In this document: in pieces, positions 9,845 to 15,907 of the stretch
Numbering within the stretch: position 1 is the first letter of the stretch
Layout of the letters: each line of letters starts with the position of its first letter
DNA from: a virus
Virus record (IMG/VR): IMGVR_UViG_3300047471_000729
Coordinates: 1 to 64,000 of that record
Reading direction: 5' to 3' (one strand)
Length of the DNA stretch: 64,000 bases
Notes under the pieces: generated by a model
Seen by the model: only the letters and a program-made list of their open reading frames with translations
Databases searched by the model: none
What the model was told of the DNA's origin: nothing
Translations under genes and position numbers: made by a program

Positions 9845-9870
9845 GTTAGGGGGAAACTGGTCCCCCTAAC
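9845..9870 (+). promoter_or_regulatory. Hairpin directly after the capsid gene
   Basis: GTTAGGGGG (9845-9853) pairs perfectly with CCCCCTAAC (9862-9870), loop of 8. No T-run follows. It starts just after the capsid stop codon. A 3'-end protecting or processing structure is more likely than a full terminator, since the next gene follows at once with its own AGGAGGT site. Confidence 0.6.
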
Positions 9871-9903
9871 AATGTTTGAAATGATAGGAGGTAAAAGGTA
9901 ATC

Positions 9904-10455
9904 ATGGCTGATAGTATGCAAGTCCCGCCGCCCCAGCCACCGCGCCCAGCGGTCCCGTTCTCAAGAGGAGCAACAACGGGCGACACTGTATATGTCGCCT
10001 GTAAGCTCCCATCAGGGATTGTCTTGCGGGTATTTCAGTGGCAAGAATATATGGAGCCGCTGCGGGATGGTACAATGAAAGAATCGCGTAGAGCCATCCC
10101 TGTTGAAGGCGCCCAGTTTGTTTGTCGCGGACCTTGGATTGCCACAGCAGGCCAGGCATACAATTTCAGTAGTGCAGTCACTGAATTGTTACCTGGTGGT
10201 TATGCGATAACAGAAGGTTGTCCCAAAGATGTATGGGATGGCTGGCATATGCAGAATAAGACCAGTGATCTGGTCAAAAACCAGGTTGTCTTGGCCCATA
10301 AGGATAGGGCAACACTGATTACCGAATGCAAGCAATTGACTAGTGTTGTTACGGGTCTAGAACCTCTGGACCGTAATAATCCAAGTGCCAAGATGGGTGG
10401 TGTAGACAGAAGACTTAGGCTTGGCATCCTTGAGCAAGGGGAAGGCAATAGGTAA
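9904..10455 (+). CDS. Conserved phage head-region protein of unknown function
   Basis: 183 residues with a Shine-Dalgarno (AGGAGGTAAAAGG) upstream. The N-terminus is Pro-rich, followed by a compact beta-rich region (D-T-V-Y-V-A-C-K-L-P-S-G-I-V-L-R-V, then A-G-Q-A-Y-N-F-S-S-A-V) and a Lys-rich C-terminal part with a potential helix. The position between capsid and the DUF4054 connector is where many related phages carry a conserved small virion protein. I do not recognise a named domain. It ends overlapping the next ORF (TAATGG), so the two are translationally coupled. A head-completion or capsid vertex role is only contextual inference. Confidence 0.7.
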   Translation: MADSMQVPPPQPPRPAVPFSRGATTGDTVYVACKLPSGIVLRVFQWQEYMEPLRDGTMKESRRAIPVEGAQFVCRGPWIATAGQAYNFSSAVTELLPGGYAITEGCPKDVWDGWHMQNKTSDLVKNQVVLAHKDRATLITECKQLTSVVTGLEPLDRNNPSAKMGGVDRRLRLGILEQGEGNR

Positions 10456-11297
10456 TGGCGTCCGATACAACATTTGGACCCATACTCCCAGCACCTGTGC
10501 GGGACTACTTTACCTTTGACTTTACCAATGAAATTGGTAATGTCCCGCCAGGTGCTACTAATACCAGTCCCGTTATCCAGTCAGCATTATGGACTATTGA
10601 TATTGAACCAACATCAGATCCGACTCTTGACTTGACACCATTGTCTAGGTTGATTGGTACACCTGTATTTGATCAGTATAAGACCAGTCAACTAGTAGGA
10701 GATATGGTTGACCAATGTATCTATGTATTGACTGCTCAAGTAGCCTTAGATGACGGAAGGATTTTATTGAAGTCTGGTGAATGTGTTTGTATGACATGGC
10801 AAGAACCCGTCTTGCCACCAGTAGACGCATTTGTTGTCAAGTTTGATTATGATAGATTTACTAGTGCTTTCCCTCAGTTTAGTGGTACAGATAGTGACGC
10901 CTTAGAAAGGATGTGGATTACTGCAGGATTGATATTTAGAAATGATGCGACTAGTCCTGAGCAGGATCTAAATACAAGAGCCTATTTATTGGCATTGTTG
11001 ACTGCTCACATTGCAACACTGTTTGCTGGACCAGGTGGTCCTGGTATGGGTGGGTATGGCGGTAGTGGAATGGTGGGAAGAATTAACAGCAAATCGGTAA
11101 ACGGTGTAAGTGTTTCCTCCGAGGGATTCCCTGGTGTTACAGGTACTCAGAGCTGGTATTTGATGACCCAGTTTGGAGCTTTGTTTTGGAAGGCAACAGC
11201 AGCCTATCGTACCTTCCATTATGTACCTGGGCCTGTTAGGTTTCCAACTTACTTTGGTTGGCCTTATGGTAGGTTTGGAGGACCTTGGTTGACTTAG
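10455..11297 (+). CDS. Head-tail connector protein with C-terminal DUF4054
   Basis: 280 residues in two parts. Residues about 1-125 are a small beta domain (I-Q-S-A-L-W-T-I, then Y-V-L-T-A-Q-V-A-L-D-D-G-R), of a kind usually encoded as a separate protein in related phages. Residues about 128-260 match DUF4054 head-tail connectors: F-P-Q-F-S-G-T-D, a helix with A-Y-L-L-A-L-L-T-A-H-I-A-T-L, G-R-I-N-S-K-S-V-N-G-V-S-V-S, and W-Y-L-M-T-Q-F-G-A-L-F-W. DUF4054 proteins serve as adaptor/stopper at the neck. The apparent fusion of both modules in one chain is notable. Start overlaps the previous stop; a small ORF with its own GGGAGG site follows. Confidence 0.75.
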   Translation: MASDTTFGPILPAPVRDYFTFDFTNEIGNVPPGATNTSPVIQSALWTIDIEPTSDPTLDLTPLSRLIGTPVFDQYKTSQLVGDMVDQCIYVLTAQVALDDGRILLKSGECVCMTWQEPVLPPVDAFVVKFDYDRFTSAFPQFSGTDSDALERMWITAGLIFRNDATSPEQDLNTRAYLLALLTAHIATLFAGPGGPGMGGYGGSGMVGRINSKSVNGVSVSSEGFPGVTGTQSWYLMTQFGALFWKATAAYRTFHYVPGPVRFPTYFGWPYGRFGGPWLT

Positions 11298-11311
11298 GTT
11301 GGGAGGTAGTG

Positions 11312-11473
11312 ATGCCTATAGTGGAGCATGACGAACCCCGAAGTGAAACAATGTCATGGCGGCCCCTGCCATACCTGGCGCCAGGTGAAGTGGAGCGGAG
11401 GTCTGATATCACCGCTGTGTGGTCGGAAACGACGGGCGATGATGAGGGGCAGGCGGGAGCCGGTAAAGAGTAG
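11312..11473 (+). CDS. Small acidic hypothetical protein
   Basis: 53 residues, charged and without recognisable domain. ATG at 11312 lies six bases after GGGAGG (11301-11306), which favours it over the TTG at 11285 inside the preceding gene. Gene-sized spacing to the next ORF (its start at 11502 has GGGGAGA). It could be spurious; support is only the ribosome binding site and lack of an alternative frame. Confidence 0.4.
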   Translation: MPIVEHDEPRSETMSWRPLPYLAPGEVERRSDITAVWSETTGDDEGQAGAGKE

Positions 11474-11501
11474 CCCGCACTTTTGATAGGGGAGAAATGT
11501 T

Positions 11502-11822
11502 ATGCCGTTTGATGGTACAGGCTTTGATCCGGTAACCCGTAGGTTGATACTGGCGCGGGAAAGAGTTGAAGCAGGGTGGTGTAAGGGTACCTTTCGAACC
11601 AACCAACAAGAGTACTGTATGTTGGGTGCGATTGGATTCCGTTCTCTGAAAGAGATCACTGATAGTTTCAAGTCCTACCGGTCGCTTAGGTTTAAGGCAA
11701 TGATGCGACTGCAAGATGCCTTGGGTCATGATTGGTCCATAATAGCTTGGCAAGACAAACACAGGCGGACCAAGGAGGAAGTCTTAGCCATCTTTGATAA
11801 GGCTCTCACCCTTGTGGGATGA
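11502..11822 (+). CDS. DUF6197-like small phage protein
   Basis: 106 residues with the pattern seen in DUF6197-type proteins of phages and actinobacteria: A-R-E-R-V-E-A-G-W-C-K-G near residue 18, a C-x-L-G-A-I motif, and a C-terminal W-Q-D-K-H-R-R-T-K-E-E-V-L-A-I-F-D-K-A-L block. No enzymatic function is known. A GGGGAGA Shine-Dalgarno lies eight to nine bases upstream of the ATG. The stop overlaps the start of a small membrane ORF (ATGA), tying it to the following lysis-like cassette. Assignment rests on motif memory, so moderate confidence for family, high for being a real gene. Confidence 0.7.
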   Translation: MPFDGTGFDPVTRRLILARERVEAGWCKGTFRTNQQEYCMLGAIGFRSLKEITDSFKSYRSLRFKAMMRLQDALGHDWSIIAWQDKHRRTKEEVLAIFDKALTLVG

Positions 11823-11974
11823 GCCTGGTACTGAATGATGCGTTGGTATTGATATTTGTCTCTCAGATAGTGCTGGTGTTTGTATTGTTGGCTTGCTACA
11901 AAGCCGATATTCCAATCCGTATACTAGAGTTGATGATAATATTGTCATGGGGTTGGTTGTTGTGTTGTTTATAA
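11819..11974 (+). CDS. Small membrane protein, holin-like candidate
   Basis: 51 residues starting at the ATG inside the previous gene's ATGA overlap. The first ~27 residues form one hydrophobic helix (V-L-I-F-V-S-Q-I-V-L-V-F-V-L-L-A); after a short K-A-D-I-P-I-R link a second hydrophobic stretch runs to the C-terminus, ending L-L-C-C-L. This two-helix hairpin, just upstream of the endolysin and next to another tiny membrane ORF, is what holins look like, but holins are not conserved in sequence. Function is therefore inferred only from size, topology and neighbourhood. Confidence 0.5.
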   Translation: MSLVLNDALVLIFVSQIVLVFVLLACYKADIPIRILELMIILSWGWLLCCL

Positions 11975-12138
11975 TACTCTGGTTACGCGGTGTGGTGCTG
12001 GTGCTGTGGTTTAGTTTTCTTGGGATGCTGTTAACACATCCCATAGTTACTTTCTATTGGGTTAGTGCTAGGCCTATTCCCCTCACTTTATTGTCATTGA
12101 TTTGCTTGATGACGGTGCTCCCACCGCCCAGTCGCTAA
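11947..12138 (+). CDS. Small membrane protein, second holin/antiholin-like candidate
   Basis: 63 residues from the ATG at 11947, overlapping the previous small ORF by 28 bases in another frame. Residues 2-32 are strongly hydrophobic (G-L-V-V-V-L-F-I-I-L-W-L then V-V-L-V-L-W-F-S-F-L), and a second membrane segment lies at about 45-58 before a P-P-P-S-R end. An upstream in-frame ATG at 11893 would add 18 polar residues. The overlap of two small membrane proteins recalls phage lysis cassettes in which holin and antiholin or spanin genes overlap, and the GH24 endolysin follows at 12266. The start has no clear Shine-Dalgarno, so coupling to 11819-11974 is likely. Confidence 0.45.
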   Translation: MGLVVVLFIILWLRGVVLVLWFSFLGMLLTHPIVTFYWVSARPIPLTLLSLICLMTVLPPPSR

Positions 12139-12146
12139 GTTCCCTA

Positions 12147-12260
12147 CTAATACTCACTCATACATCGTTTTCCAGGCGATTCTAGCGGTATTACCGGAGC
12201 GTCGAGTACCGCAGCATAGCTAGGATACTTCACCTCGATGTACACCCTGTAAATAGGCAT
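12147..12260 (-). CDS. Possible antisense micropeptide overlapping the duplicated 75-nt element
   Basis: A 37-codon reading frame opposite to the surrounding genes, starting with ATG at 12260. It encodes a tyrosine-rich peptide with M-P-I-Y-R-V-Y-I-E-V-K at its start and I-P-L-E-S-P-G-K-R toward its end. The second copy of the element (41629-41703) encodes, in the same antisense frame, V-Y-I-x-x-K ... Y-I-P-L-E-S-P-G-x-R, keeping the same length between the motifs but lacking the first five codons. Conservation of reading frame suggests a peptide. However, the identical synonymous positions in the shared part would also fit a DNA or RNA element. Confidence 0.35.
   Translation of the reverse strand: MPIYRVYIEVKYPSYAAVLDAPVIPLESPGKRCMSEY
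12171..12245. repeat. 75-nt duplicated element, copy 1
   Basis: The first 21 bases (beginning TCCAGGCGATTCTAGC, 12171-12191) and the last 8 (ATGTACAC, 12238-12245) are identical to those of copy 2 at 41629-41703. The 46 bases between them are largely different but of exactly equal length. It occupies the non-coding gap between the holin-like ORFs and the endolysin. Confidence 0.8.
12246..12257. promoter_or_regulatory. 12-bp motif CCTGTAAATAGG upstream of endolysin (also at 14746)
   Basis: CCTGTAAATAGG occurs at 12246-12257, nine bases before the endolysin ATG, and identically at 14746-14757, before the ATG at 14775. The arms CCT/AGG are symmetrical. A translation enhancer or late regulatory site is possible; two copies are too few to decide. 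Confidence 0.35.
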
Positions 12261-12265
12261 TCATC

Positions 12266-12712
12266 ATGCAGATGTCAGACAATGGTCGTCGCCTCTTGAT
12301 GGAGCGGGAAGGCGTTAAGTTAACCGCTTATCAAGACAGCAAAGGCATTTGGACTATTGGGGTGGGTCATACCAGTGTGGCTGGCCCTCCAACAGTCACT
12401 CCTGGTTTGACTATTACCAGGGAAGAGGTAGAAGAAATCTTTGAAAGAGACATTGCCAAGTTTGAGAATGGTGTTTCCGCAAGACTAAAGCGTGAGGTTA
12501 ATCAGCATCAGTTTGATGCTTTAGTATCGATCGCCTATAACATTGGCTTAGGTGGATTTGGTGGATCCACGTTCTTGCGGCATATTAACGATGGTCTCAT
12601 TGAAGCGGCAGCAGATGCCATTCTAATGTGGAATAAACCACCTGAGATCATTGGTAGAAGACGTGCAGAAGCTGAACAGTTTCTTGATTTGCAACATGTT
12701 GCTCGTGTATAA
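12266..12712 (+). CDS. Endolysin, GH24 T4-type lysozyme (muramidase)
   Basis: 148 residues, the usual length of a globular GH24 lysozyme. It hydrolyses the MurNAc-GlcNAc bond of peptidoglycan at the end of infection. The catalytic triad is intact with canonical spacing: Glu15 (R-E-G-V-K), Asp24 (A-Y-Q-D) and Thr30 (W-T-I-G-V-G-H-T). The C-terminal lobe has Q-F-D-A-L-V-S-I-A-Y-N-I-G and the R-R-R-A-E-A-E-Q-F end typical of the family. There is no signal peptide or SAR helix at the N-terminus, so export needs a holin; three tiny membrane ORFs surround it (11819, 11947, 12712). Unusually it lies among head genes, just before the MuF-like gene. The start has no strong Shine-Dalgarno. Confidence 0.92.
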   Translation: MQMSDNGRRLLMEREGVKLTAYQDSKGIWTIGVGHTSVAGPPTVTPGLTITREEVEEIFERDIAKFENGVSARLKREVNQHQFDALVSIAYNIGLGGFGGSTFLRHINDGLIEAAADAILMWNKPPEIIGRRRAEAEQFLDLQHVARV

Positions 12713-12813
12713 TGCAGTCATTGGAACTATTAACAATCATACTGGTAGGTATAAAAGTGGTGGTGGACTCGGGGTTGTTTATCCTCTTGATCCTTAAAGT
12801 GTATCATTCATGA
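12712..12813 (+). CDS. 33-residue membrane peptide between endolysin and MuF gene
   Basis: ATG at 12712 overlaps the endolysin TAA by one base, and its TGA overlaps the next ATG (ATGA at 12810-12813). The peptide is almost one single membrane helix (L-L-T-I-I-L-V-G-I-K-V-V-V then G-L-F-I-L-L-I-L-K-V). Exact stop-start coupling on both sides argues that it is translated. A lysis accessory (holin or antiholin) is a guess. Confidence 0.5.
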   Translation: MQSLELLTIILVGIKVVVDSGLFILLILKVYHS

Positions 12814-13619
12814 GAACAGTTGGTCTCCCCCCAGAACTTGCCCGTTCACGCTGGCGTCCTACCGCTACCCAGCGTAGGCAATTACAACGTGAACGGCAAC
12901 ATTTTGAGAAGGTAAGGCGGGCTGAAAGATATTATGCACAACAACTAAGAGCAGTTGCTCGTAATATTGGCATGATCATCAATGGTTTCACCCCAGGTGA
13001 TAGAGACCATTTACCTCAGCTAATAGAGCTGCTTAGTAGATATTCAGCAATGATTAACCCCTGGGCTAGAGTAACTGCAGCCCGCATGATAGCTGAAGTC
13101 TCACGTAGAGATGCAGGAGCCTGGTTTAGGCTTAGTAGGGAAATTGGTGTTGAGTTAAGAAACATGATTGAGAATGCCCCTATTGGTGGGGTAATCAAGC
13201 AAATGTTAGATGATCAAGTTACTCTAATCACATCTTTACCTATTGATGCAGGTAGAAGAGTACAGGAATACACACAAGACTTTGTTGTAGGTGGACGCAG
13301 ATATGACGACCTTGTTCAGTTGGTGCGGGATTCTGGTAATGTTACAGTATCTAGAGCCACGCTCATTGCGCGGACTGAAACGGCTAAGTGTCAATCGGCT
13401 ATTGTTCAGGCACGCGCACAACACATAGGTGCAGAACAGTATATCTGGAGGACAGTAAGAGATGCGGCTGTTAGGCGGGAACACAGGGCTTTGGAAGGGA
13501 CAATACAATCATGGGATGACCCACCCGTGGCTGAGGCCGGTGGTGAGCGCCATCACCCTGGTAACTTTCCTAATTGCCGTTGCTTCGCTGAGCCTATTCT
13601 TCCTGAGGTGATAGTGTGA
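12810..13619 (+). CDS. MuF-like minor head protein
   Basis: 269 residues. The C-terminal ~130 residues match the Mu gpF / SPP1 gp7 minor head family: S-R-A-T-L-I-A-R-T-E-T-A-K, Y-I-W-R-T-V-R-D-A-A-V-R-R-E-H-R-A-L-E-G, and the terminal H-H-P-G-N-F-P-N-C-R-C-F-A-E-P-I motif. The N-terminal half is a charged helical region (R-Q-L-Q-R-E-R-Q-H-F). Proteins of this family bind the portal and help load or connect DNA during head morphogenesis. The usual neighbour, the portal gene, is not seen in the window; finding this gene after the endolysin is an unusual order. Start at 12810 overlaps the 33-residue peptide; 3' end overlaps the next GTG. Confidence 0.85.
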   Translation: MRTVGLPPELARSRWRPTATQRRQLQRERQHFEKVRRAERYYAQQLRAVARNIGMIINGFTPGDRDHLPQLIELLSRYSAMINPWARVTAARMIAEVSRRDAGAWFRLSREIGVELRNMIENAPIGGVIKQMLDDQVTLITSLPIDAGRRVQEYTQDFVVGGRRYDDLVQLVRDSGNVTVSRATLIARTETAKCQSAIVQARAQHIGAEQYIWRTVRDAAVRREHRALEGTIQSWDDPPVAEAGGERHHPGNFPNCRCFAEPILPEVIV

Positions 13620-13816
13620 CAGACTATTACACAAGTCAACCTGGTAGTGTTCTCAAGTTTAATGACTTGGAACATAGTTGGTTAACCTTTAACCCCTGTG
13701 GTGTAAGAGTCAATCTAAAGACAGGTGAAGTAGTCATTCCTGAAGGTATAACGTTAGATGAAGCATCCCGCGCGTTCTGGGAAGGATTGAGTCACTTTTA
13801 TGGGGTTAAAGTTTAA
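13616..13816 (+). CDS. Small hypothetical protein after MuF gene
   Basis: 66 residues initiated at GTG 13616 (GAGGTGAT upstream), overlapping the MuF stop. It contains V-N-L-K-T-G-E-V-V-I-P-E-G-I-T-L-D-E-A-S-R-A-F-W-E-G, a short strand pair followed by a helix, resembling small phage proteins of unknown role. Directly followed by a large palindromic hairpin. I do not recognise the family. Confidence 0.6.
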   Translation: MTDYYTSQPGSVLKFNDLEHSWLTFNPCGVRVNLKTGEVVIPEGITLDEASRAFWEGLSHFYGVKV

Positions 13817-13818
13817 AG

Positions 13819-13863
13819 TTTCGAAGCGCGCGCGCATCCATCCCGCGTACGCGCGCTTCGAAA
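13819..13863 (+). terminator. Long GC-rich hairpin (terminator-like, no T-run)
   Basis: TTTCGAAGCGCGCG (13819-13832) pairs with CGCGCGCTTCGAAA (13850-13863), a 14-bp perfect stem. The base after it is A-rich, so on the + strand it lacks the T-run of an intrinsic terminator. Part of the stem is an alternating purine-pyrimidine CG tract. It separates the MuF operon from the gene at 13888. Confidence 0.6.
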
Positions 13864-13887
13864 AATAATCGAAAAGGAGTCTTTTTA

Positions 13888-14136
13888 GTGGGCATGATAG
13901 CCGCGCGGGTATGCTTGCATGGGAGGAGTATTATTGTGGAAGAATGGCAAGTCAGAGTCATGGAAGAGCGTCAGGAATTGAATGATAGACTACAGCGTTT
14001 AGCAAAATTCATCAAGAGTAAAGAGGCGTTTGCCTTAAATCATATAGACTTTGCCCTTTTGTATTCACAAGAGTCAGCTATGCGGTCATACTTAACCATC
14101 CTCAATCAACGTATTGATAGGTGGACTAATGCCTGA
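13888..14136 (+). CDS. Small helical protein resembling the crAss001_48-related family
   Basis: 82 residues from GTG 13888 (AAAAGGAG eight bases upstream; ATG at 13894 lies too far from it). From residue 17 on: E-E-W-Q-V-R-V-M-E-E-R-Q-E-L-N-D-R-L-Q-R-L-A-K-F, a gap, D-F-A-L-L-Y-S-Q-E-S-A-M-R-S-Y-L, then L-N-Q-R-I. This W-Q-x-R-V ... L-x-x-R-L-x-x-L-x-x-F ... M-x-x-Y-x-x-I-L-x-x-R-I pattern is shared by a widespread family of small phage proteins of unknown function. It likely forms a helical hairpin. The next gene starts eight bases before its stop. Confidence 0.65.
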   Translation: MGMIAARVCLHGRSIIVEEWQVRVMEERQELNDRLQRLAKFIKSKEAFALNHIDFALLYSQESAMRSYLTILNQRIDRWTNA

Positions 14137-14683
14137 TGACACAGACAATTACGACAAGATCACCAAGGCACTGGAACGCCTTGCTGATATACATGTCATG
14201 GTGGGCATTCCTGCTGCCAATGATCAGCGCAGTGATAAAGCACCCAGCAACGCAACATTAGGTTATATCCACGAGGTAGGTAGTCCAATCAACAACATCC
14301 CAGCGCGTCCATTCCTAGTACCTGGTGTCAGGTCATCTGAGCGTGAGTGGACAAAGTATATGGTGCAGGCTGGGCAGGCTGCCTTTCGTGGTGATGAAGG
14401 TGTACTTGATAGAGCATTGAATGCCGCAGGACAAACGGCTGTCACGGCGGTCAAGAAGACAATAGTTGCTGGCATTCCACCACCACTAAAGCCAGGCACC
14501 GTTGCAGCAAGGGCTAGGCATGCAGGGGATGCCGCCTTTAATCAGGCCTATAGGCAATGGCATGCCAATTATAGACCAGGTCATACAGAAGTAACATCAG
14601 GTGGTGTCACCCCATTGATAGATACTGCACAGCTAATAAACAGCATTACTTACGTGGTAAAGAAGCGTCCCGCACCACCTTAA
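14129..14683 (+). CDS. Neck/tail-completion protein (virion morphogenesis, gp10/gpG-like)
   Basis: 184 residues starting at ATG 14129 (AGGTGG upstream; the longer frame from TTG 14114 is not needed). Features typical of phage morphogenesis proteins that complete the neck or tail end: H-V-M-V-G-I-P-A-A near residue 22, N-A-T-L-G-Y-I-H-E-V-G-S-P, and I-P-A-R-P-F-L-V-P-G-V, then a helical region and a C-terminal L-I-D-T-A-Q-L-I-N-S-I-T-Y. It stands between the small 13888 gene and the 14775 gene, with a strictly alternating purine-pyrimidine tract after it. Exact role (tail terminator or neck) is inferred from family and position. Confidence 0.75.
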   Translation: MPDDTDNYDKITKALERLADIHVMVGIPAANDQRSDKAPSNATLGYIHEVGSPINNIPARPFLVPGVRSSEREWTKYMVQAGQAAFRGDEGVLDRALNAAGQTAVTAVKKTIVAGIPPPLKPGTVAARARHAGDAAFNQAYRQWHANYRPGHTEVTSGGVTPLIDTAQLINSITYVVKKRPAPP

Positions 14684-14689
14684 ACAACA

Positions 14690-14724
14690 ACGTACACGCG
14701 CGCATATATACGCGCGCACGCACA
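14690..14724. repeat. 35-nt alternating purine-pyrimidine (Z-DNA-prone) tract
   Basis: Every base from 14690 to 14724 alternates purine/pyrimidine, with a CG-rich, ATATAT-centred core. The 17 bases GCGCGCATATATACGCG at 14698-14714 recur exactly at 60156-60172. The core is nearly palindromic and can also form a hairpin. Confidence 0.7.
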
Positions 14725-14745
14725 AGTGGCCAAGTCCCCATTTTG

Positions 14746-14757
14746 CCTGTAAATAGG
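14746..14757. promoter_or_regulatory. Second copy of motif CCTGTAAATAGG
   Basis: Identical to 12246-12257. It precedes the ATG of the next gene by 18 bases. Confidence 0.3.
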
Positions 14758-14774
14758 ATCTAAAAGGCAAAGGC

Positions 14775-15191
14775 ATGCCAATACACAATGTAGATGAAGC
14801 ATTCGACCCTACCTTCTGGGATTACATCACTGTTGTCAGGCGTCAAGAGACTGTGAGCGGGCAAGGTCGCACGGTAATGAAGTTAGTCACTAGTCAACAA
14901 TTAGCGGTAGTAGTACCTGCATCACCAAATGATCTAAACAGATTGCCTGAAGCCGATATGATGAATAGAGCAATCACGATCTATACACCATACAGGCTAC
15001 AAAGTTCATCTATTAACCATCTCACAGGTAGTCAAACTTTACCTGATCAGATTGTCTGGCACAATACCACGTTTATTGTGCGTATACTTGATGACTATTC
15101 AGGTTATGGGCGAGGTTGGATTCAAGCAACAGCTGTGTCTTACGACTCTATCCCTGCCCCTCCCATACCAGATCCTATAGGCAGTGCCTAA
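14775..15191 (+). CDS. Neck-region head-tail joining protein
   Basis: 138 residues. Position in the neck cluster and composition (R-R-Q-E-T-V-S-G-Q-G-R-T near residue 25, then Y-T-P-Y-R-L-Q, P-D-Q-I-V-W-H-N-T-T-F-I-V-R-I-L-D-D-Y-S-G-Y-G-R-G-W-I-Q-A split by turns) resemble the conserved joining/closure proteins found between connector and sheath in this kind of myovirus. The motif H-N-T-T-F-I-V followed by W-I-Q-A is characteristic. I cannot assign a named family with certainty. The ATG follows AAAGGCAAAGG. A 48-residue ORF follows directly. Confidence 0.65.
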   Translation: MPIHNVDEAFDPTFWDYITVVRRQETVSGQGRTVMKLVTSQQLAVVVPASPNDLNRLPEADMMNRAITIYTPYRLQSSSINHLTGSQTLPDQIVWHNTTFIVRILDDYSGYGRGWIQATAVSYDSIPAPPIPDPIGSA

Positions 15192-15192
15192 G

Positions 15193-15339
15193 ATGACTAA
15201 AAACGAAGCTGATGAGATTATCGATAGGCTTGATAAACTTATAGTTTTACTGAAAGTCTTAATAGAACAGTCTAGAAAATCTGAACCGGTTCGATTGTCT
15301 GCTGATGACTTGTATAGTCTTACGCATAGAAAGACCTAA
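15193..15339 (+). CDS. Small helical protein (48 residues)
   Basis: ATG at 15193 just after the previous stop. Sequence begins M-T-K-N-E-A-D-E-I-I-D-R-L-D-K-L followed by a leucine-rich helix and a polar tail; one amphipathic helix or short coiled coil is likely. Tight spacing in a run of co-directional genes supports it, but no family is recognised. Confidence 0.5.
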   Translation: MTKNEADEIIDRLDKLIVLLKVLIEQSRKSEPVRLSADDLYSLTHRKT

Positions 15340-15517
15340 CAAGTTCAGGCCTCCCAACTCGCCCCCGAGGTGGTACCGCCGGAGATATGGGAGAGAGGGC
15401 AATGCAAGTCCAACAGTTGGGTGGAAGGACTTGCTTCAAGTGGAACGCGACAGAAATGCGACAAGCCAGTAGTCAAGAGTCCACGGACTGGCACAGCCTT
15501 TCCAAGGGAGTAGACTC
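15340..15517 (+). other. Gap without convincing gene, with stem-loops
   Basis: 178 bases. GCAAGTCC (15403-15410) pairs with GGACTTGC (about 15427-15434) and a smaller AGTC/GACT stem lies near 15478-15490. An ORF from 15402 (58 codons) runs through but overlaps the following gene by 58 bases in another frame, and shows no family resemblance. Either a structured leader or RNA, or a small unrecognised gene. Confidence 0.4.
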
Positions 15518-15907
15518 ATGCACAGTGCAGTTCGGACGCGGATACAGCGCAATGCTGACTACCATGCTGCGGTAGCCGAGCATTACACTTCTCTTCAAAA
15601 GAAGGCGACTAATGGCAATGGTGAGGGTCACCCCAATCCTGATGCACCACCACCGCCACCTGTAGAGACTGGCAGTGGTCGTAGGCGGGGTTCGGCACCT
15701 GTTGCTGTACCTGCAAATCACACCGGTCCTTCTTCTGAGGACTTGGCTAAACTGATCGAGACGCACACAGAAGCAGCCGCACAACTAAACGCTCTGCTTG
15801 TCAATGATAGGCAACAGTCAATAATCAAGGAGCGTGCCAAGCCTGCTGTTACTCGTCAGACTGGGACTATTAGGTCTGATCTCGCTAGGTCACTACGGAC
15901 CCACTAA
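15518..15907 (+). CDS. Pro-rich linker protein of the neck region, unknown function
   Basis: 129 residues with a GGGAG Shine-Dalgarno seven bases upstream. The N-terminal ~30 residues and the C-terminal ~55 residues (D-L-A-K-L-I-E-T-H-T-E-A-A-A-Q-L-N-A-L-L) are predicted helical; between them is a low-complexity N-G-N-G-E-G and D-A-P-P-P-P-P-P linker and an R-R-R basic patch. It touches the next gene (stop TAA overlapping ATG region). No known domain. Role in the virion is inferred only from position. Confidence 0.6.
   Translation: MHSAVRTRIQRNADYHAAVAEHYTSLQKKATNGNGEGHPNPDAPPPPPVETGSGRRRGSAPVAVPANHTGPSSEDLAKLIETHTEAAAQLNALLVNDRQQSIIKERAKPAVTRQTGTIRSDLARSLRTH

Noticed and set aside
12171-12191. 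attP core
   Set aside because: The second copy is in the same genome and no integrase gene is in the window; nothing links it to recombination.
15387-15575. 62-codon ORF
   Set aside because: Overlaps the next gene by 58 bases and shows no resemblance to anything.
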